This document shows, one piece after another, positions 50,651 to 62,286 of a DNA stretch of 64,000 bases. The notes below the pieces were generated by a model, which saw nothing but the letters and a program-made list of their open reading frames with translations, made no database searches and was not told the origin of the DNA. Position 1 is the stretch's first letter, and each line of letters begins with the position of its first letter. The stretch is from SAR86 cluster bacterium (GTDB lineage Bacteria > Pseudomonadota > Gammaproteobacteria > Magnimaribacterales > Magnimaribacteraceae), in assembly GCA_023703575.1 (NCBI GenBank), contig CP097969.1:1521517-1585516 (forward strand), written 5' to 3'. The translations under genes and the position numbers were made by a program.

Positions 50651-51659
50651 TTCTTGTCATGTGGTAAAAATTTTTATCTTTTTCATAGATAATTTCAATA
50701 TTTTGAGAATAGATTAGATCGACTAAATCTTCTCTCGGTTGTGACGGCAACAAAATGGCAAGTTTTTCAGGTTTAGGAATATGATGCCTTTTATAGTCAT
50801 GTAATTGTCCTATTGCCATCCTAATATCAGATCTTGTTGATGATGCTTTTGCCTCTATAAGAGTTTTAGTTTCATGAACCCAACCATCTGTTTCGAGAGT
50901 CACTGATTCATCTGATGCATTAATTTTAATTTTATTTTTTTCAAGTTCTCCAATATTATTTTTAATTAAATGTTTTTTATATCGTTTCACTAATTCCCTT
51001 TCCTTTTGTTCGATTATTACTTCTCTCTTAGACCTGGTTGTTGAAGACACAGAAACTTCTCCGTCATTATGTTCTATAAGTGTTGAGGAAGTTTCTTTCT
51101 GGATTGGAATATCTTTTAATTCGACGTTTGTTTTATTAATGTCTATTAAATTAAAAGCATCTAAAAGACTTTCTGAATCGAACTCATCAAGACATCTATA
51201 TCCCTGAAGAAGGTTTTCTTCTGAATAACCAAAAAGTTTGTTATATGTATCTATGGATATGTTCAAATCCTTATAGTCTTTAATTATGAACATGTTTTCC
51301 CAAGTTTCATTAATTCCTAATTTTTTGTTAAATTTCTCTCCCCACAACTTAAGAGCAAAATCTTTGCTATGGAATTTTTCATGAACAAGACAAAAACTAT
51401 AGAACTTTCTATCTTTATAAAATAATCCGATATCATTTGGTTCCATTTTTAACCACTTGTTTTTATTTAAAAGACCGTCTTTTCCTCCATTAGTAACACC
51501 CCAAAGAGCATAGGATTTATCTACTAGGGATTCAGATATCTGATTATTAACATATTTTTTAATTTCTTCAGTCTTACAATTAACTGAGTGATTTAAAATA
51601 GTATCTATGTAGTGTTTTCTAGAATCAGGATTTGATGCTGGAAGGAGATGTACTTTCAT
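50643..51659 (-). CDS. EVE-like/PD-(D/E)xK nuclease, possible modification-dependent endonuclease
   Basis: 338 residues. N-terminal part (about 40-165): YALWGVTNGGKDGLL, MEPNDIGLFYKDRKFYSFC, ALKLWGEKF and TWENMFIIKDYKDLNI resemble the EVE/PUA-like fold that reads modified bases. A linker with SVSSTTRSKREVIIEQ follows. C-terminal part (about 235-338): TDGWVHETKTLIEAKASSTR holds D...ExK, and AIGQLHDYKRHH is the QxxxY helix typical of restriction-type PD-(D/E)xK nucleases. Overlaps the MazG-like gene by 4 nt. The EVE assignment is by pattern only. Confidence 0.65.
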   Translation of the reverse strand: MKVHLLPASNPDSRKHYIDTILNHSVNCKTEEIKKYVNNQISESLVDKSYALWGVTNGGKDGLLNKNKWLKMEPNDIGLFYKDRKFYSFCLVHEKFHSKDFALKLWGEKFNKKLGINETWENMFIIKDYKDLNISIDTYNKLFGYSEENLLQGYRCLDEFDSESLLDAFNLIDINKTNVELKDIPIQKETSSTLIEHNDGEVSVSSTTRSKREVIIEQKERELVKRYKKHLIKNNIGELEKNKIKINASDESVTLETDGWVHETKTLIEAKASSTRSDIRMAIGQLHDYKRHHIPKPEKLAILLPSQPREDLVDLIYSQNIEIIYEKDKNFYHMTRNG

Positions 51660-52018
51660 AATTTATCGTATTTTTCAGACTTTCCTTTAGATTTTTCAAT
51701 AGGATACTTTTCATCATTTTTTTGAATCTTTTCTATAGAAATCTTTTCTAAATCTATGTCCATTAAATCTACGAACTTAACTAAATAATTAAATATATCG
51801 GCAATTTCTTCTTCGATTTGTTTTCTCGTGTCAGGATCATTTATTTCTTTTGTGCCACCATCATTTGACCACTGAAAGATTTCTACAAGTTCTGCAACTT
51901 CGACTGAAAGTGCCATAGCAAGATTTTTAGGAGAGTGATATTGTTCCCAATTTCTGTCTTTAGAAAATTTCTTTAGTCTCTCATTAATTTTTTCTAAATT
52001 TAATTCTTTTTTATTCAT
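51656..52018 (-). CDS. MazG-like dNTP pyrophosphatase, DCTPP1/RS21-C6 type
   Basis: 120 residues. KDRNWEQYHSPKNLAMALSV with EVAELVEIFQWSND is the RS21-C6 signature (RdWxqyHsPkNLalAlsvEvaEL-EiFQW), and EEEIADIFNYLVKF supplies the E-x-x-D metal ligands. Mammalian DCTPP1 hydrolyses dCTP and prefers 5-modified dCTP. ATG at 52018; its stop overlaps the nuclease start (ATGA), so the two are translated together. This is a different subtype from the MazG-like protein at 21160. Confidence 0.85.
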   Translation of the reverse strand: MNKKELNLEKINERLKKFSKDRNWEQYHSPKNLAMALSVEVAELVEIFQWSNDGGTKEINDPDTRKQIEEEIADIFNYLVKFVDLMDIDLEKISIEKIQKNDEKYPIEKSKGKSEKYDKL

Positions 52019-52022
52019 AAAA

Positions 52023-52139
52023 TTAGAATAATTCTCTGTTCAAACTCATTCCACCGTCACAGTTTAAGTTTGAACAGAGAATAAGATTTTTGAATCTCTT
52101 ATCAAACATCATATAAAACTTCTTGTACTTATCTTTCAT
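52023..52139 (-). CDS. Micro-ORF (38 aa) conserved with 50561-50650
   Basis: ATG at 52139, TAA at 52023-52025. The peptide starts MKDKYKKFYMMFDKRFKNLI and continues LCSNLNCDGG, then reads on through the boundary core as MSLNRELF. Charged and aromatic, two Cys, no membrane segment. The paired copy shows mostly silent differences. It lies between the DUF2306 stop and the MazG-like start. Function unknown. Confidence 0.6.
   Translation of the reverse strand: MKDKYKKFYMMFDKRFKNLILCSNLNCDGGMSLNRELF
52030..52139 (-). repeat. 94-nt repeat unit with boundary B1 and a 15-bp inverted repeat
   Basis: Core TCATTCCACCGTCACA at 52046-52061. The stretch 52030-52062 matches 52541-52573 (glmS stop and trailer) at 30 of 33 positions. 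ATTCTCTGTTCAAAC (52031-52045) and GTTTGAACAGAGAAT (52068-52082) form a perfect 15-bp inverted repeat around a 22-nt loop. 52046-52139 is the gap-free duplicate of 50557-50650. Confidence 0.85.
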
Positions 52140-52141
52140 TA

Positions 52142-52528
52142 TTATCCAAAAAATATCTCATGAAAAAATCTTCCTGGCATCAAAGTAAATGCACCAGCAA
52201 TCAAAAGTGCCCCAACGTAGACACCAATCATAGAGTACATATGTGCGAACTTATATCTTTCTATTTTTGTATTTTTAAATTTCTTTATATTCCAAATTGA
52301 GTAAATCAATGACCCAATAGTCCATGGTATTAAAAGATGAATTAATGAATATTGACCGGGATTAATTGCTTGAATAAATATTGCTGTCAAAGAAACTATT
52401 ATTAAAAAAGTTACCCAGATTCGTCCGAGTATTCTATGTTGCTTTGTGCCCTTTTTGGTTAGGAGGATGTAAAGACCAAGTGGAACTGCGAGTAATGCTA
52501 ACGTTGCATGAGCATAAATTATCTGCAT
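52142..52528 (-). CDS. DUF2306-type membrane protein
   Basis: 128 residues with four helices. MQIIYAHATLALLAVPLGLY, THRxxGR-type loop KKGTKQHRILGRIWV, HLLIPWTIGSLIYSIW and KFAHMYSMIGVYVGALLIAG place conserved His residues at the membrane face as in DUF2306. Function unknown. First gene after glmS on the transcript; B0 is the glmS tail, and the coding region starts 29 nt beyond the glmS stop. Confidence 0.75.
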   Translation of the reverse strand: MQIIYAHATLALLAVPLGLYILLTKKGTKQHRILGRIWVTFLIIVSLTAIFIQAINPGQYSLIHLLIPWTIGSLIYSIWNIKKFKNTKIERYKFAHMYSMIGVYVGALLIAGAFTLMPGRFFHEIFFG

Positions 52529-52540
52529 TTTTTATACCGC

Positions 52541-52573
52541 AATTCTCTGTTCAAACTTACTCCACCGTTACAG
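52541..52573 (-). repeat. glmS stop-codon region and trailer: reference copy B0 of the boundary repeat
   Basis: Forward TTACTCCACCGTTACA (52557-52572) is the glmS end including its TAA stop, and AATTCTCTGTTCAAAC (52541-52556) is the trailer. Versions of it recur at 52046, 50557, 50088 and 49884 between unrelated genes. The 3' end of glmS is the well-known target of Tn7-type transposons and other integrating elements. Confidence 0.8.
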
Positions 52574-54392
52574 ACTTAGCGAGGTTTCTCGGCTGATCAA
52601 TGTCAGTGCCTTTAAGGATGGCAACATGATAAGCAAGTAACTGTAATGGTATCGAGTAAATTAGAGGAGCAATCAGCTCAGGGACTTCAGGCAGTTCAAT
52701 AAACTTAGTTATGGATTCATCTTCCTGATGAGCTGCTGAGTGTCCAAATACATATAGCTTTCCTCCTCGCGCTCTAACTTCTTCTAGGTTTGATTGAAGT
52801 TTTGCAAGCAGATCATCATTAGGAGCAACTGCAACAACAGGCATTTCTGAATCGACAAGAGCCAATGGTCCATGTTTCAGTTCTCCGGCTGGATAGGCTT
52901 CCGCATGTATGTAGGAAATTTCTTTAAGTTTTAAGGCACCTTCCATAGCTACTGGATAATGAATACCCCTGCCTAAAAAGAGTGCATGTTCCTTTTGATC
53001 AAAATCCTCAGCCATCTCAATAATTTGATCTTCAAGCAACATGACTGAATCCAAAGAATCAGGAAGCGCTCTAAGTGCATTATTTATGGTATTTTCTGCA
53101 GCTGAGGATAGGCCATGGTGCCTCCCAAGGATAAGAGTTAACATTAACAAACCGACAAGCTGTGTTGTGAAAGCTTTTGTTGAAGCAACACCAATTTCAG
53201 GGCCTGCTTTTGTTAAAAATACTAAATCAGATTCTCTCGCTAAAGAGCTTGAAGGAACATTGCATATACCGAGGCGAGCTAAGTAGCCTGAATCTTTAGC
53301 GGCACTTAAACAAGCAAGCGTATCTGCTGTTTCCCCAGACTGAGAAATGGTTATAAACAGAGTATTGGGTGCCACTACTTTATTTCTATATCTAAATTCA
53401 CTTGCCACTTCTACGCTGCAGGGCAGCCCGGCAAGACCTTCCAGCCAATATTTAGCTACTGTTCCAGCATGAAAGCTGGTTCCACAAGCCACTATCTGAA
53501 CGGCCTCAACATTTTTAAAAATATCAGGTGCACTAGGCCCAAATATTTCTTCCTGAACACCTGAATCAGTCAATTGTCCTTCTAATAAGCCTTTAATTTT
53601 TGACGGCTGCTCATTAATCTCTTTAAGCATGAAGTGCCTATATTCGCCTTTATCAACCGTCTCTCCTAAAGACTTAGCAACTACAACCGGCCTTTCAACC
53701 TCTATATCATCTAGATCCCAGTAGCGAATTCCTTCAGAGGTGATTTCCGCAAGATCCCCCTCTTCAAGAAATACAAAATTCTCAGCAAAATCTGCCAAGG
53801 CAAGCTGATCTGAGGCTATGAAATTTTCACCATGGCCCATACCGATAACCAAAGGACTTCCTTTTCTGGCTGAAGCCAAAATACCTGGTTCACTCTCACA
53901 AACTGCTCCTATAGCGTAAGCCCCTCTTAGATCTTTCACAGCGGCCCTCAATGCCTCGATCAGAGATATTTTATTCTTGTTCATTTTTGCATGAATCAAA
54001 TGCGCTATAACTTCTGTATCTGTCTCTGACTCAAAAACATAACCTAAAGCTTTTAGTGTGGTTCTAATTTCTTGATGATTCTCAATAATACCGTTGTGAA
54101 TAACAAAAATATTATTATTTGAATGATGAGGGTGAGCATTTGTCTCTGTTGGCAGGCCATGGGTTGCCCATCTGGTGTGAGCAATACCTGTATTACCATT
54201 CACGGGATTTTCAGCAATAGAATTTTGCAACTCTGCCACCTTACCAGTGCTTTTAAATACCTTTATTTGTTCTGTTTCATCAAAGATAGCAAGGCCAGCT
54301 GAGTCATATCCTCTATATTCCTGTCGTAAAAGTCCTATCAGAAGCTTATCTACTGACGGTTTGCTAGAAGCTACTCCGATTATTCCACACAT
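52557..54392 (-). CDS. glmS: Glutamine-fructose-6-phosphate aminotransferase
   Basis: Makes glucosamine-6-phosphate, the entry to UDP-GlcNAc. The N-terminal glutaminase has MCGIIGVASS with Cys2, RTRWATHG-type HTRWATHGLPTETNAHPH and IIENHQEIR. Two SIS domains follow: ACGTSFHAGTVAKYW with VEVASEFRYR, and FLGRGIHYPVAMEGALKLKE with HAEAYPAGELKHGPLALV. The C-terminus is QPRNLAKSVTVE. 611 residues (E. coli 609). 3 nt after glmU. Confidence 0.98.
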   Translation of the reverse strand: MCGIIGVASSKPSVDKLLIGLLRQEYRGYDSAGLAIFDETEQIKVFKSTGKVAELQNSIAENPVNGNTGIAHTRWATHGLPTETNAHPHHSNNNIFVIHNGIIENHQEIRTTLKALGYVFESETDTEVIAHLIHAKMNKNKISLIEALRAAVKDLRGAYAIGAVCESEPGILASARKGSPLVIGMGHGENFIASDQLALADFAENFVFLEEGDLAEITSEGIRYWDLDDIEVERPVVVAKSLGETVDKGEYRHFMLKEINEQPSKIKGLLEGQLTDSGVQEEIFGPSAPDIFKNVEAVQIVACGTSFHAGTVAKYWLEGLAGLPCSVEVASEFRYRNKVVAPNTLFITISQSGETADTLACLSAAKDSGYLARLGICNVPSSSLARESDLVFLTKAGPEIGVASTKAFTTQLVGLLMLTLILGRHHGLSSAAENTINNALRALPDSLDSVMLLEDQIIEMAEDFDQKEHALFLGRGIHYPVAMEGALKLKEISYIHAEAYPAGELKHGPLALVDSEMPVVAVAPNDDLLAKLQSNLEEVRARGGKLYVFGHSAAHQEDESITKFIELPEVPELIAPLIYSIPLQLLAYHVAILKGTDIDQPRNLAKSVTVE

Positions 54393-54395
54393 AAT

Positions 54396-55742
54396 TTATT
54401 TCTTCCTATTCAAATTAACTTGTTTGCCTCTTGCAACAGCAAGTTTACCCTTAGGAACGTCCTTAGTTATAACTGATCCAGCTCCAGTGTAAGAGTTTTC
54501 TCCAAGAACTAAAGGCGCAACGAGTGAACTATTAGAGCCTATAAATGTTCCATCTGCAATTATGGTTTTATGTTTATTTTTTCCATCATAGTTACAGGTT
54601 ATTGTCCCAGCACCTACGTTTACTTCAGTACCGAGTCTTGCGTCACCTAAATAAGTAAGGTGTTTGGCCTTAGAGTTTTTGCCAATATTACTCCTATTAG
54701 CCTCCACAAAATTACCAAGTTCAGCCCCTTCAGTTAGCTCACTACCTCCTCTGATTCTTGCAAAAGGACCAATCTTACAGTTTTTTCCAACTAAACTATC
54801 TTCTAATACGGTATTGGCATAAATGATGGTGTTATCTTTAATGCTAGAATTAGAAATGTAGCAATTAGGTCCTATATGAACATTTTTTCCAAAGACATTG
54901 TTGCCCACAAAAACATTATTGACATCCACAAAAGAGTTTTGTCCTATCTTGATATCCCCCCTTATGTCTATCCTTGAAGTGTCGGCAATAGTGACGCCGC
55001 TTTTAAGCAAATCTTCTGCTAATTTTTTCTGACAGGCTCTTTCAAGCTCGTGCAACTCCTTTTTGTCATTAGCGCCACCAACCTCATAGGGGTCGCATAA
55101 AGTAGCCACAACATCTACCGAATGATTGTTGGCAATTTCAACCAAATCAGTTAGATAATATTCTTTCGCTGCATTATTATTTTTGATTTTAGAAATAAAT
55201 TGTTGAAGCAGCCTGGCTTTGATCGCTAAAATTCCAGAATTAACTTCTCTTATTTCTTTTTCCGCTGATGACGCATCCTTATGCTCTATAATCTTTTCGA
55301 CATTTTTCTTAGAACTACGGATAATTCTGCCGTAACCTGTTGGGTCTTCCTTTGTAAAGGTCAATAACGAAAGTTTTCCTGTTGATGCTGATTTTATAAG
55401 CCTGTTTAGTGTATTCTTTTTTACTAAGGGAACGTCGCCGTAAAGAACTACAGCCACAGAATTCTTTCTAATATTAGGCAATGCTTTCTTAACGGCATGA
55501 GCTGTTCCCAGCTGATTGTTTTGTTTTACAAAGCAAAGCTTTTTTTTAGATACTAGATCTCTTTCAACCTCATTAGATTTGTAACCCACCACAATTGAAG
55601 TCTTAGAACTTGGAAATGAATCGACTGTATCGATTAGGTGCTGGATCATCGGTTTGCCTGCCAAACTTGCAAGCACCTTAGGAGAATCTCCTCCCATCCT
55701 TGTGCCTTTACCGGCAGCTAAAATTATAAAATCTATATTCAT
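54396..55742 (-). CDS. glmU: Bifunctional UDP-N-acetylglucosamine pyrophosphorylase/glucosamine-1-phosphate acetyltransferase
   Basis: Two last steps to UDP-GlcNAc. N-terminal uridylyltransferase with ILAAGKGTRMGGDSPKVLAS and LYGDVPLVKKNTL; C-terminal left-handed beta helix with hexapeptide repeats (NNVFVGNNVFGKNVHIGPN) and the acetyl-CoA site SLVAPLVLGENSYTGAGSVI. 448 residues. Follows atpC by 43 nt. Confidence 0.97.
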   Translation of the reverse strand: MNIDFIILAAGKGTRMGGDSPKVLASLAGKPMIQHLIDTVDSFPSSKTSIVVGYKSNEVERDLVSKKKLCFVKQNNQLGTAHAVKKALPNIRKNSVAVVLYGDVPLVKKNTLNRLIKSASTGKLSLLTFTKEDPTGYGRIIRSSKKNVEKIIEHKDASSAEKEIREVNSGILAIKARLLQQFISKIKNNNAAKEYYLTDLVEIANNHSVDVVATLCDPYEVGGANDKKELHELERACQKKLAEDLLKSGVTIADTSRIDIRGDIKIGQNSFVDVNNVFVGNNVFGKNVHIGPNCYISNSSIKDNTIIYANTVLEDSLVGKNCKIGPFARIRGGSELTEGAELGNFVEANRSNIGKNSKAKHLTYLGDARLGTEVNVGAGTITCNYDGKNKHKTIIADGTFIGSNSSLVAPLVLGENSYTGAGSVITKDVPKGKLAVARGKQVNLNRKK

Positions 55743-55785
55743 TGGAACAATGGCGCATTCGCCCCAAGTGGTTTATCTTATTTAA

Positions 55786-56199
55786 CTACTTCTTACGCAG
55801 TTTCTGCAAGGCCTTTAACCTGGCAGCTGCCTCAGCTAGTTGAGCTGATGCCATGGAATAATCCATCTCTGATTTTTGATCTTCTAGTTCTCTTTCTGCT
55901 AATTCTTTTGCTCTTTCGGCAGCTGCTGAGTCAATATCATCAGCCCTCTCTGCAACATCTGTTAGAAGAGTTATCTCTCCAGGCTGGACTTCTAGGAATC
56001 CGCCTGAAGCAAAAAATATCTCTTCTTCACCACCTTCCAATACGAGCTTAACCGGACCGGGCTTAAGATTTGTAAGAAGCGGAGCATGTCTAGGAGTAAT
56101 AGCAATTTCTCCAGCACCGCCTTCTGCACTCAATAGCTCAACCGGTCCAGAAAAAAGCTCTCCCTCTGGACTAACTATATTGCACTGGATAGTTGACAT
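55786..56199 (-). CDS. atpC: ATP synthase F1 epsilon subunit
   Basis: 137 residues. N-terminal beta sandwich with MSTIQCNIVSPEGELFSGPV and GEIAITPRHAPLLTNLKPGPV; FFASGGFLEVQPGEITLLTD is the conserved core; the C-terminal helical hairpin (DSAAAERAKELAERELEDQ on) is full length, so an inhibitory role is possible. Last gene of the atp operon. Confidence 0.96.
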   Translation of the reverse strand: MSTIQCNIVSPEGELFSGPVELLSAEGGAGEIAITPRHAPLLTNLKPGPVKLVLEGGEEEIFFASGGFLEVQPGEITLLTDVAERADDIDSAAAERAKELAERELEDQKSEMDYSMASAQLAEAAARLKALQKLRKK

Positions 56200-56202
56200 A
56201 GA

Positions 56203-58481
<2,279 letters not shown>

Positions 58482-58487
58482 TTATGC

Positions 58488-60032
58488 CTACCAAGTTTGT
58501 GTTTCCATGAAATTGTCTAAGGCTTCTTTGAAGGCATTTTGGATATCGTCTCCGTATTCTCCGGTCTCTGACACCTTATCCATCAGATCTTTATGCTCGG
58601 AATTCATATAGGCTATCAAGCTCTTTTCAAAGTCTTTGATTTTTTCAACCTCAACCTGCCTTAGATACCCTTCATTAGCCGTGTAAAGCATAAGGCCCAT
58701 TTCAGCTACAGACATTGGCGAAAACTGATCTTGTTTCGTCAGTTCTGTAACCCTCACACCATGCTCTAATTGCTCTTTGGATGCCTCGTCAAGATCTGAA
58801 GCAAATTGGGCAAAAGCCTCTAACTCTCTATATTGAGCGAGGGCTGTTTTAATTCCTCCACCGAGCTTTTTAATTATTGGAACCTGCGCAGCACCACCTA
58901 CCCTTGAAACTGAAATACCAGGGTCCATGGCTGGCTTTAATCCTGAACTAAATAAAGACGACTCGAGGAAAATTTGTCCATCGGTTATAGAAATTACGTT
59001 TGTAGGAACAAACGCTGAAACGTCTCCAGCCTGAGTTTCGATAATTGGAAGAGCAGTCAACGAACCTGTTTTTCCCTTCACCTCACCATTTGTGTAGTTT
59101 TCGACATATTCTTCATTCACCCTTGCAGCCCTTTCTAGTAATCTTGAGTGAAGGTAGAAAACGTCACCAGGATAAGCTTCCCTTCCGGGCGGTCTTCTTA
59201 ACAGAAGAGACATCTGTCTATATGCAACGGCTTGTTTAGAAAGGTCATCGTAGATAATTAGAGCATCCTCCCCCCTGTCTCTGAAATACTCGCCCATGGA
59301 GCAAGCTGCAAAAGGGGCAATATATTGCATTGGTGCTGGGTCAGCCGCCGCAGCCACTACAACAATTGTGTTTTCCATTGCACCATACTGCTCAAGAGTT
59401 CTAACAACTTGAGCAATTGAAGATTGCTTTTGACCTATTGCTACATATATACACTTAACGCCAGTGTCTTTTTGATTGATTATTGCATCTATGGCGATAG
59501 CAGTTTTACCGGTCTGTCTGTCTCCAATGATCAATTCACGCTGACCCCTTCCAATAGGAACCATGCTGTCAACGGCCTTTATGCCTAGTTGCACCGGTTG
59601 ATCTACAGACTTTCTTGAAATAACTCCGGGAGCGACTTTCTCTACTGGGGCGGTTTGATCTGTTTGCACTTCGCCTTTACCGTCAATTGGGTTGCCTAAT
59701 GCGTCAACAACCCTGCCCATAAGAGCCTCTCCAACGGGGACCTCTAAAATTCTTCCAGTACACTTAGCAGAGCCGCCTTCTGCCAATAACTTGTAATCTC
59801 CTAAGATAACAGCCCCAACAGAGTCAACTTCTAAATTAAGCGCCATTCCCATGACCCCATGTTCAAACTCTATAAGCTCACCATTCATGACTTCGCCAAG
59901 GCCGTGTATTCTCGCAATGCCGTCTGCAAGGAAAACGATTGTGCCTTCATTGCTAGGAGTGGAGGCGGTATCAAGGGCATCAATTTTCTGTTTGATGACC
60001 TGACTAATTTCTGATGGGTTTAATTCTTCCAT
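58488..60032 (-). CDS. atpA: ATP synthase F1 alpha subunit
   Basis: 514 residues. P-loop [40 protein letters not shown] with [20 protein letters not shown], and the C-terminal [20 protein letters not shown] region are canonical. It lies 5 nt from atpH and 6 nt from atpG. Confidence 0.98.
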   Translation of the reverse strand: MEELNPSEISQVIKQKIDALDTASTPSNEGTIVFLADGIARIHGLGEVMNGELIEFEHGVMGMALNLEVDSVGAVILGDYKLLAEGGSAKCTGRILEVPVGEALMGRVVDALGNPIDGKGEVQTDQTAPVEKVAPGVISRKSVDQPVQLGIKAVDSMVPIGRGQRELIIGDRQTGKTAIAIDAIINQKDTGVKCIYVAIGQKQSSIAQVVRTLEQYGAMENTIVVVAAAADPAPMQYIAPFAACSMGEYFRDRGEDALIIYDDLSKQAVAYRQMSLLLRRPPGREAYPGDVFYLHSRLLERAARVNEEYVENYTNGEVKGKTGSLTALPIIETQAGDVSAFVPTNVISITDGQIFLESSLFSSGLKPAMDPGISVSRVGGAAQVPIIKKLGGGIKTALAQYRELEAFAQFASDLDEASKEQLEHGVRVTELTKQDQFSPMSVAEMGLMLYTANEGYLRQVEVEKIKDFEKSLIAYMNSEHKDLMDKVSETGEYGDDIQNAFKEALDNFMETQTW

Positions 60033-60037
60033 TTTTT

Positions 60038-60550
60038 TTATTTGATTTGATTTCTTAATTTTTCAAGCTTTCCTTTAACGCTGTAATCTGTAACTTCGTC
60101 ACCGCATTTGATAGAAAAACCACCTATTAAACTTTTGTCTATTACTTGTTCCACTGTTAATGAATCTCCATATTTTCCTTTTAGAGAGTCTGTAACTTTT
60201 TTTAATTGCTCGTCTGTTAACTCAAAAGCAGACGTAATGAAAACCTCGCTAGAGCCTTTTGTTCCCGATAACAACTTTCTGTATTCTTTGGAGATGTGCG
60301 GAAGAAGTGAAATTCTTTTTGACTCACCTAACACTTTAATGAAGTTGCTGGTTTTGCTTTCAATTTGGCCTTCAAATAAAGAGAGGAACATTTCAGCCTT
60401 TTCCTTATAAGCAAGCTTGGGAGAATCTATCAACTGTTGTACTTCAGGTGTCTCTAAAGCAAGCTCAAGCTGACCAAGATCCTTTTCCCATCCTTCAGAA
60501 TGGTCATAGATCGCTTGGGCGTATGGTCTTGCTAAGGTCTCGAAATTCAA
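60038..60550 (-). CDS. atpH: ATP synthase F1 delta subunit
   Basis: Peripheral stalk subunit of 170 residues with six N-terminal helices ([15 protein letters not shown]) and the C-terminal [20 protein letters not shown]. It lies 2 nt after atpF and 5 nt before atpA. Confidence 0.95.
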   Translation of the reverse strand: MNFETLARPYAQAIYDHSEGWEKDLGQLELALETPEVQQLIDSPKLAYKEKAEMFLSLFEGQIESKTSNFIKVLGESKRISLLPHISKEYRKLLSGTKGSSEVFITSAFELTDEQLKKVTDSLKGKYGDSLTVEQVIDKSLIGGFSIKCGDEVTDYSVKGKLEKLRNQIK

Positions 60551-60552
60551 AG

Positions 60553-61023
60553 TTATAACTCCTGAGCTATTTGATCGATAATTTGTGAGTTTTTATCTTT
60601 ATCAATCTCTGAGCCTAGTATTTTTTCAGCCCCTGCAATTGAAAGAGCCGCTACTTCAGACCTTAATTCTTCCTTGGTTCTTTTTGCGGCTTGATCTAGG
60701 TCGCTTTGAGCAGAGACTTTTATCCTTTCAGCTTCTTCCTGTGCAGTAGATTTTGCATCCTCCACCAGCTGATTTGCTCGAGCATTAGCCTGATTGACTA
60801 AATCAGCAGCCTCTTTCTTGGCCTCTTCTAAAATTTCAGCTTTTTTTTGATGAGCTTCATCAAGCTCTCTCTTTCCTCGGCTTGCAGCTTCTAAACCATC
60901 AGATATTTCTTTTTCTCTCTCTTCAAGAGCTTCAAGAATATAAGGCCAGACATATTGCATGGTAAACCACACAAAAAATACAAAGGCTAAAAGCTGTCCG
61001 AATAATGTGGCGTTAAAATTCAT
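60553..61023 (-). CDS. atpF: ATP synthase Fo b subunit
   Basis: 156 residues. One N-terminal membrane helix ([20 protein letters not shown]) and a long charged coiled coil of Ala/Glu/Lys heptads that makes the stator. It starts 22 nt after atpE, in the standard operon position. Confidence 0.96.
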   Translation of the reverse strand: MNFNATLFGQLLAFVFFVWFTMQYVWPYILEALEEREKEISDGLEAASRGKRELDEAHQKKAEILEEAKKEAADLVNQANARANQLVEDAKSTAQEEAERIKVSAQSDLDQAAKRTKEELRSEVAALSIAGAEKILGSEIDKDKNSQIIDQIAQEL

Positions 61024-61045
61024 TTACAAAACTCCGGGCTTATTT

Positions 61046-61276
61046 TTAAGTGAATAAGAATAAAAGACCGATCGCAAGCGAGACGATGGGTATCGCATCT
61101 ACTAGACCCATACCAATTAACAGCTGTGTAAAAAGGTAGGGTTGAAGTTCAGGCTGTCTTGCGATTCCTTCCAAATATTTTGCAGTAATTAGACCAACAC
61201 CGATTCCGACACCGATAGCGCCCCCTCCTGTTAGTAGGGCTCCTGCGACCCTTCTTATAGCTTCTGCTTCTTCCAT
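61046..61276 (-). CDS. atpE: ATP synthase Fo c subunit
   Basis: 76-residue hairpin of two helices with the polar loop GIARQPELQ. The ion-carrying carboxylate is the Asp in GLVDAIPIVSL, as in E. coli. The Gln/Ser ligands of sodium-type rings are absent, so a proton-driven enzyme is expected. GGAG precedes the ATG. Confidence 0.96.
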   Translation of the reverse strand: MEEAEAIRRVAGALLTGGGAIGVGIGVGLITAKYLEGIARQPELQPYLFTQLLIGMGLVDAIPIVSLAIGLLFLFT

Positions 61277-61299
61277 TTTATTCTCCTTAGATAAAAAAA

Positions 61300-62268
<969 letters not shown>

Positions 62269-62286
62269 GAAGAATTTGTTACTTTT

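Noticed and set aside
52030-52139. Integron attC site
   Set aside because: The palindrome is real, but the RYYYAAC and GTTRRRY boxes are not matched and no integron integrase is visible. I kept it as an unclassified boundary.
48072-52528. A prophage or classic restriction-modification island
   Set aside because: There is no methyltransferase partner, integrase or structural phage gene. The nuclease and Nmad3 are kept as separate observations.
52381-52596. A 71-codon plus-strand frame ending in TYSTVTDLARFLG
   Set aside because: It is antisense to the DUF2306 gene and the glmS end. The shared tail just reflects the glmS-derived repeat, not a protein family.
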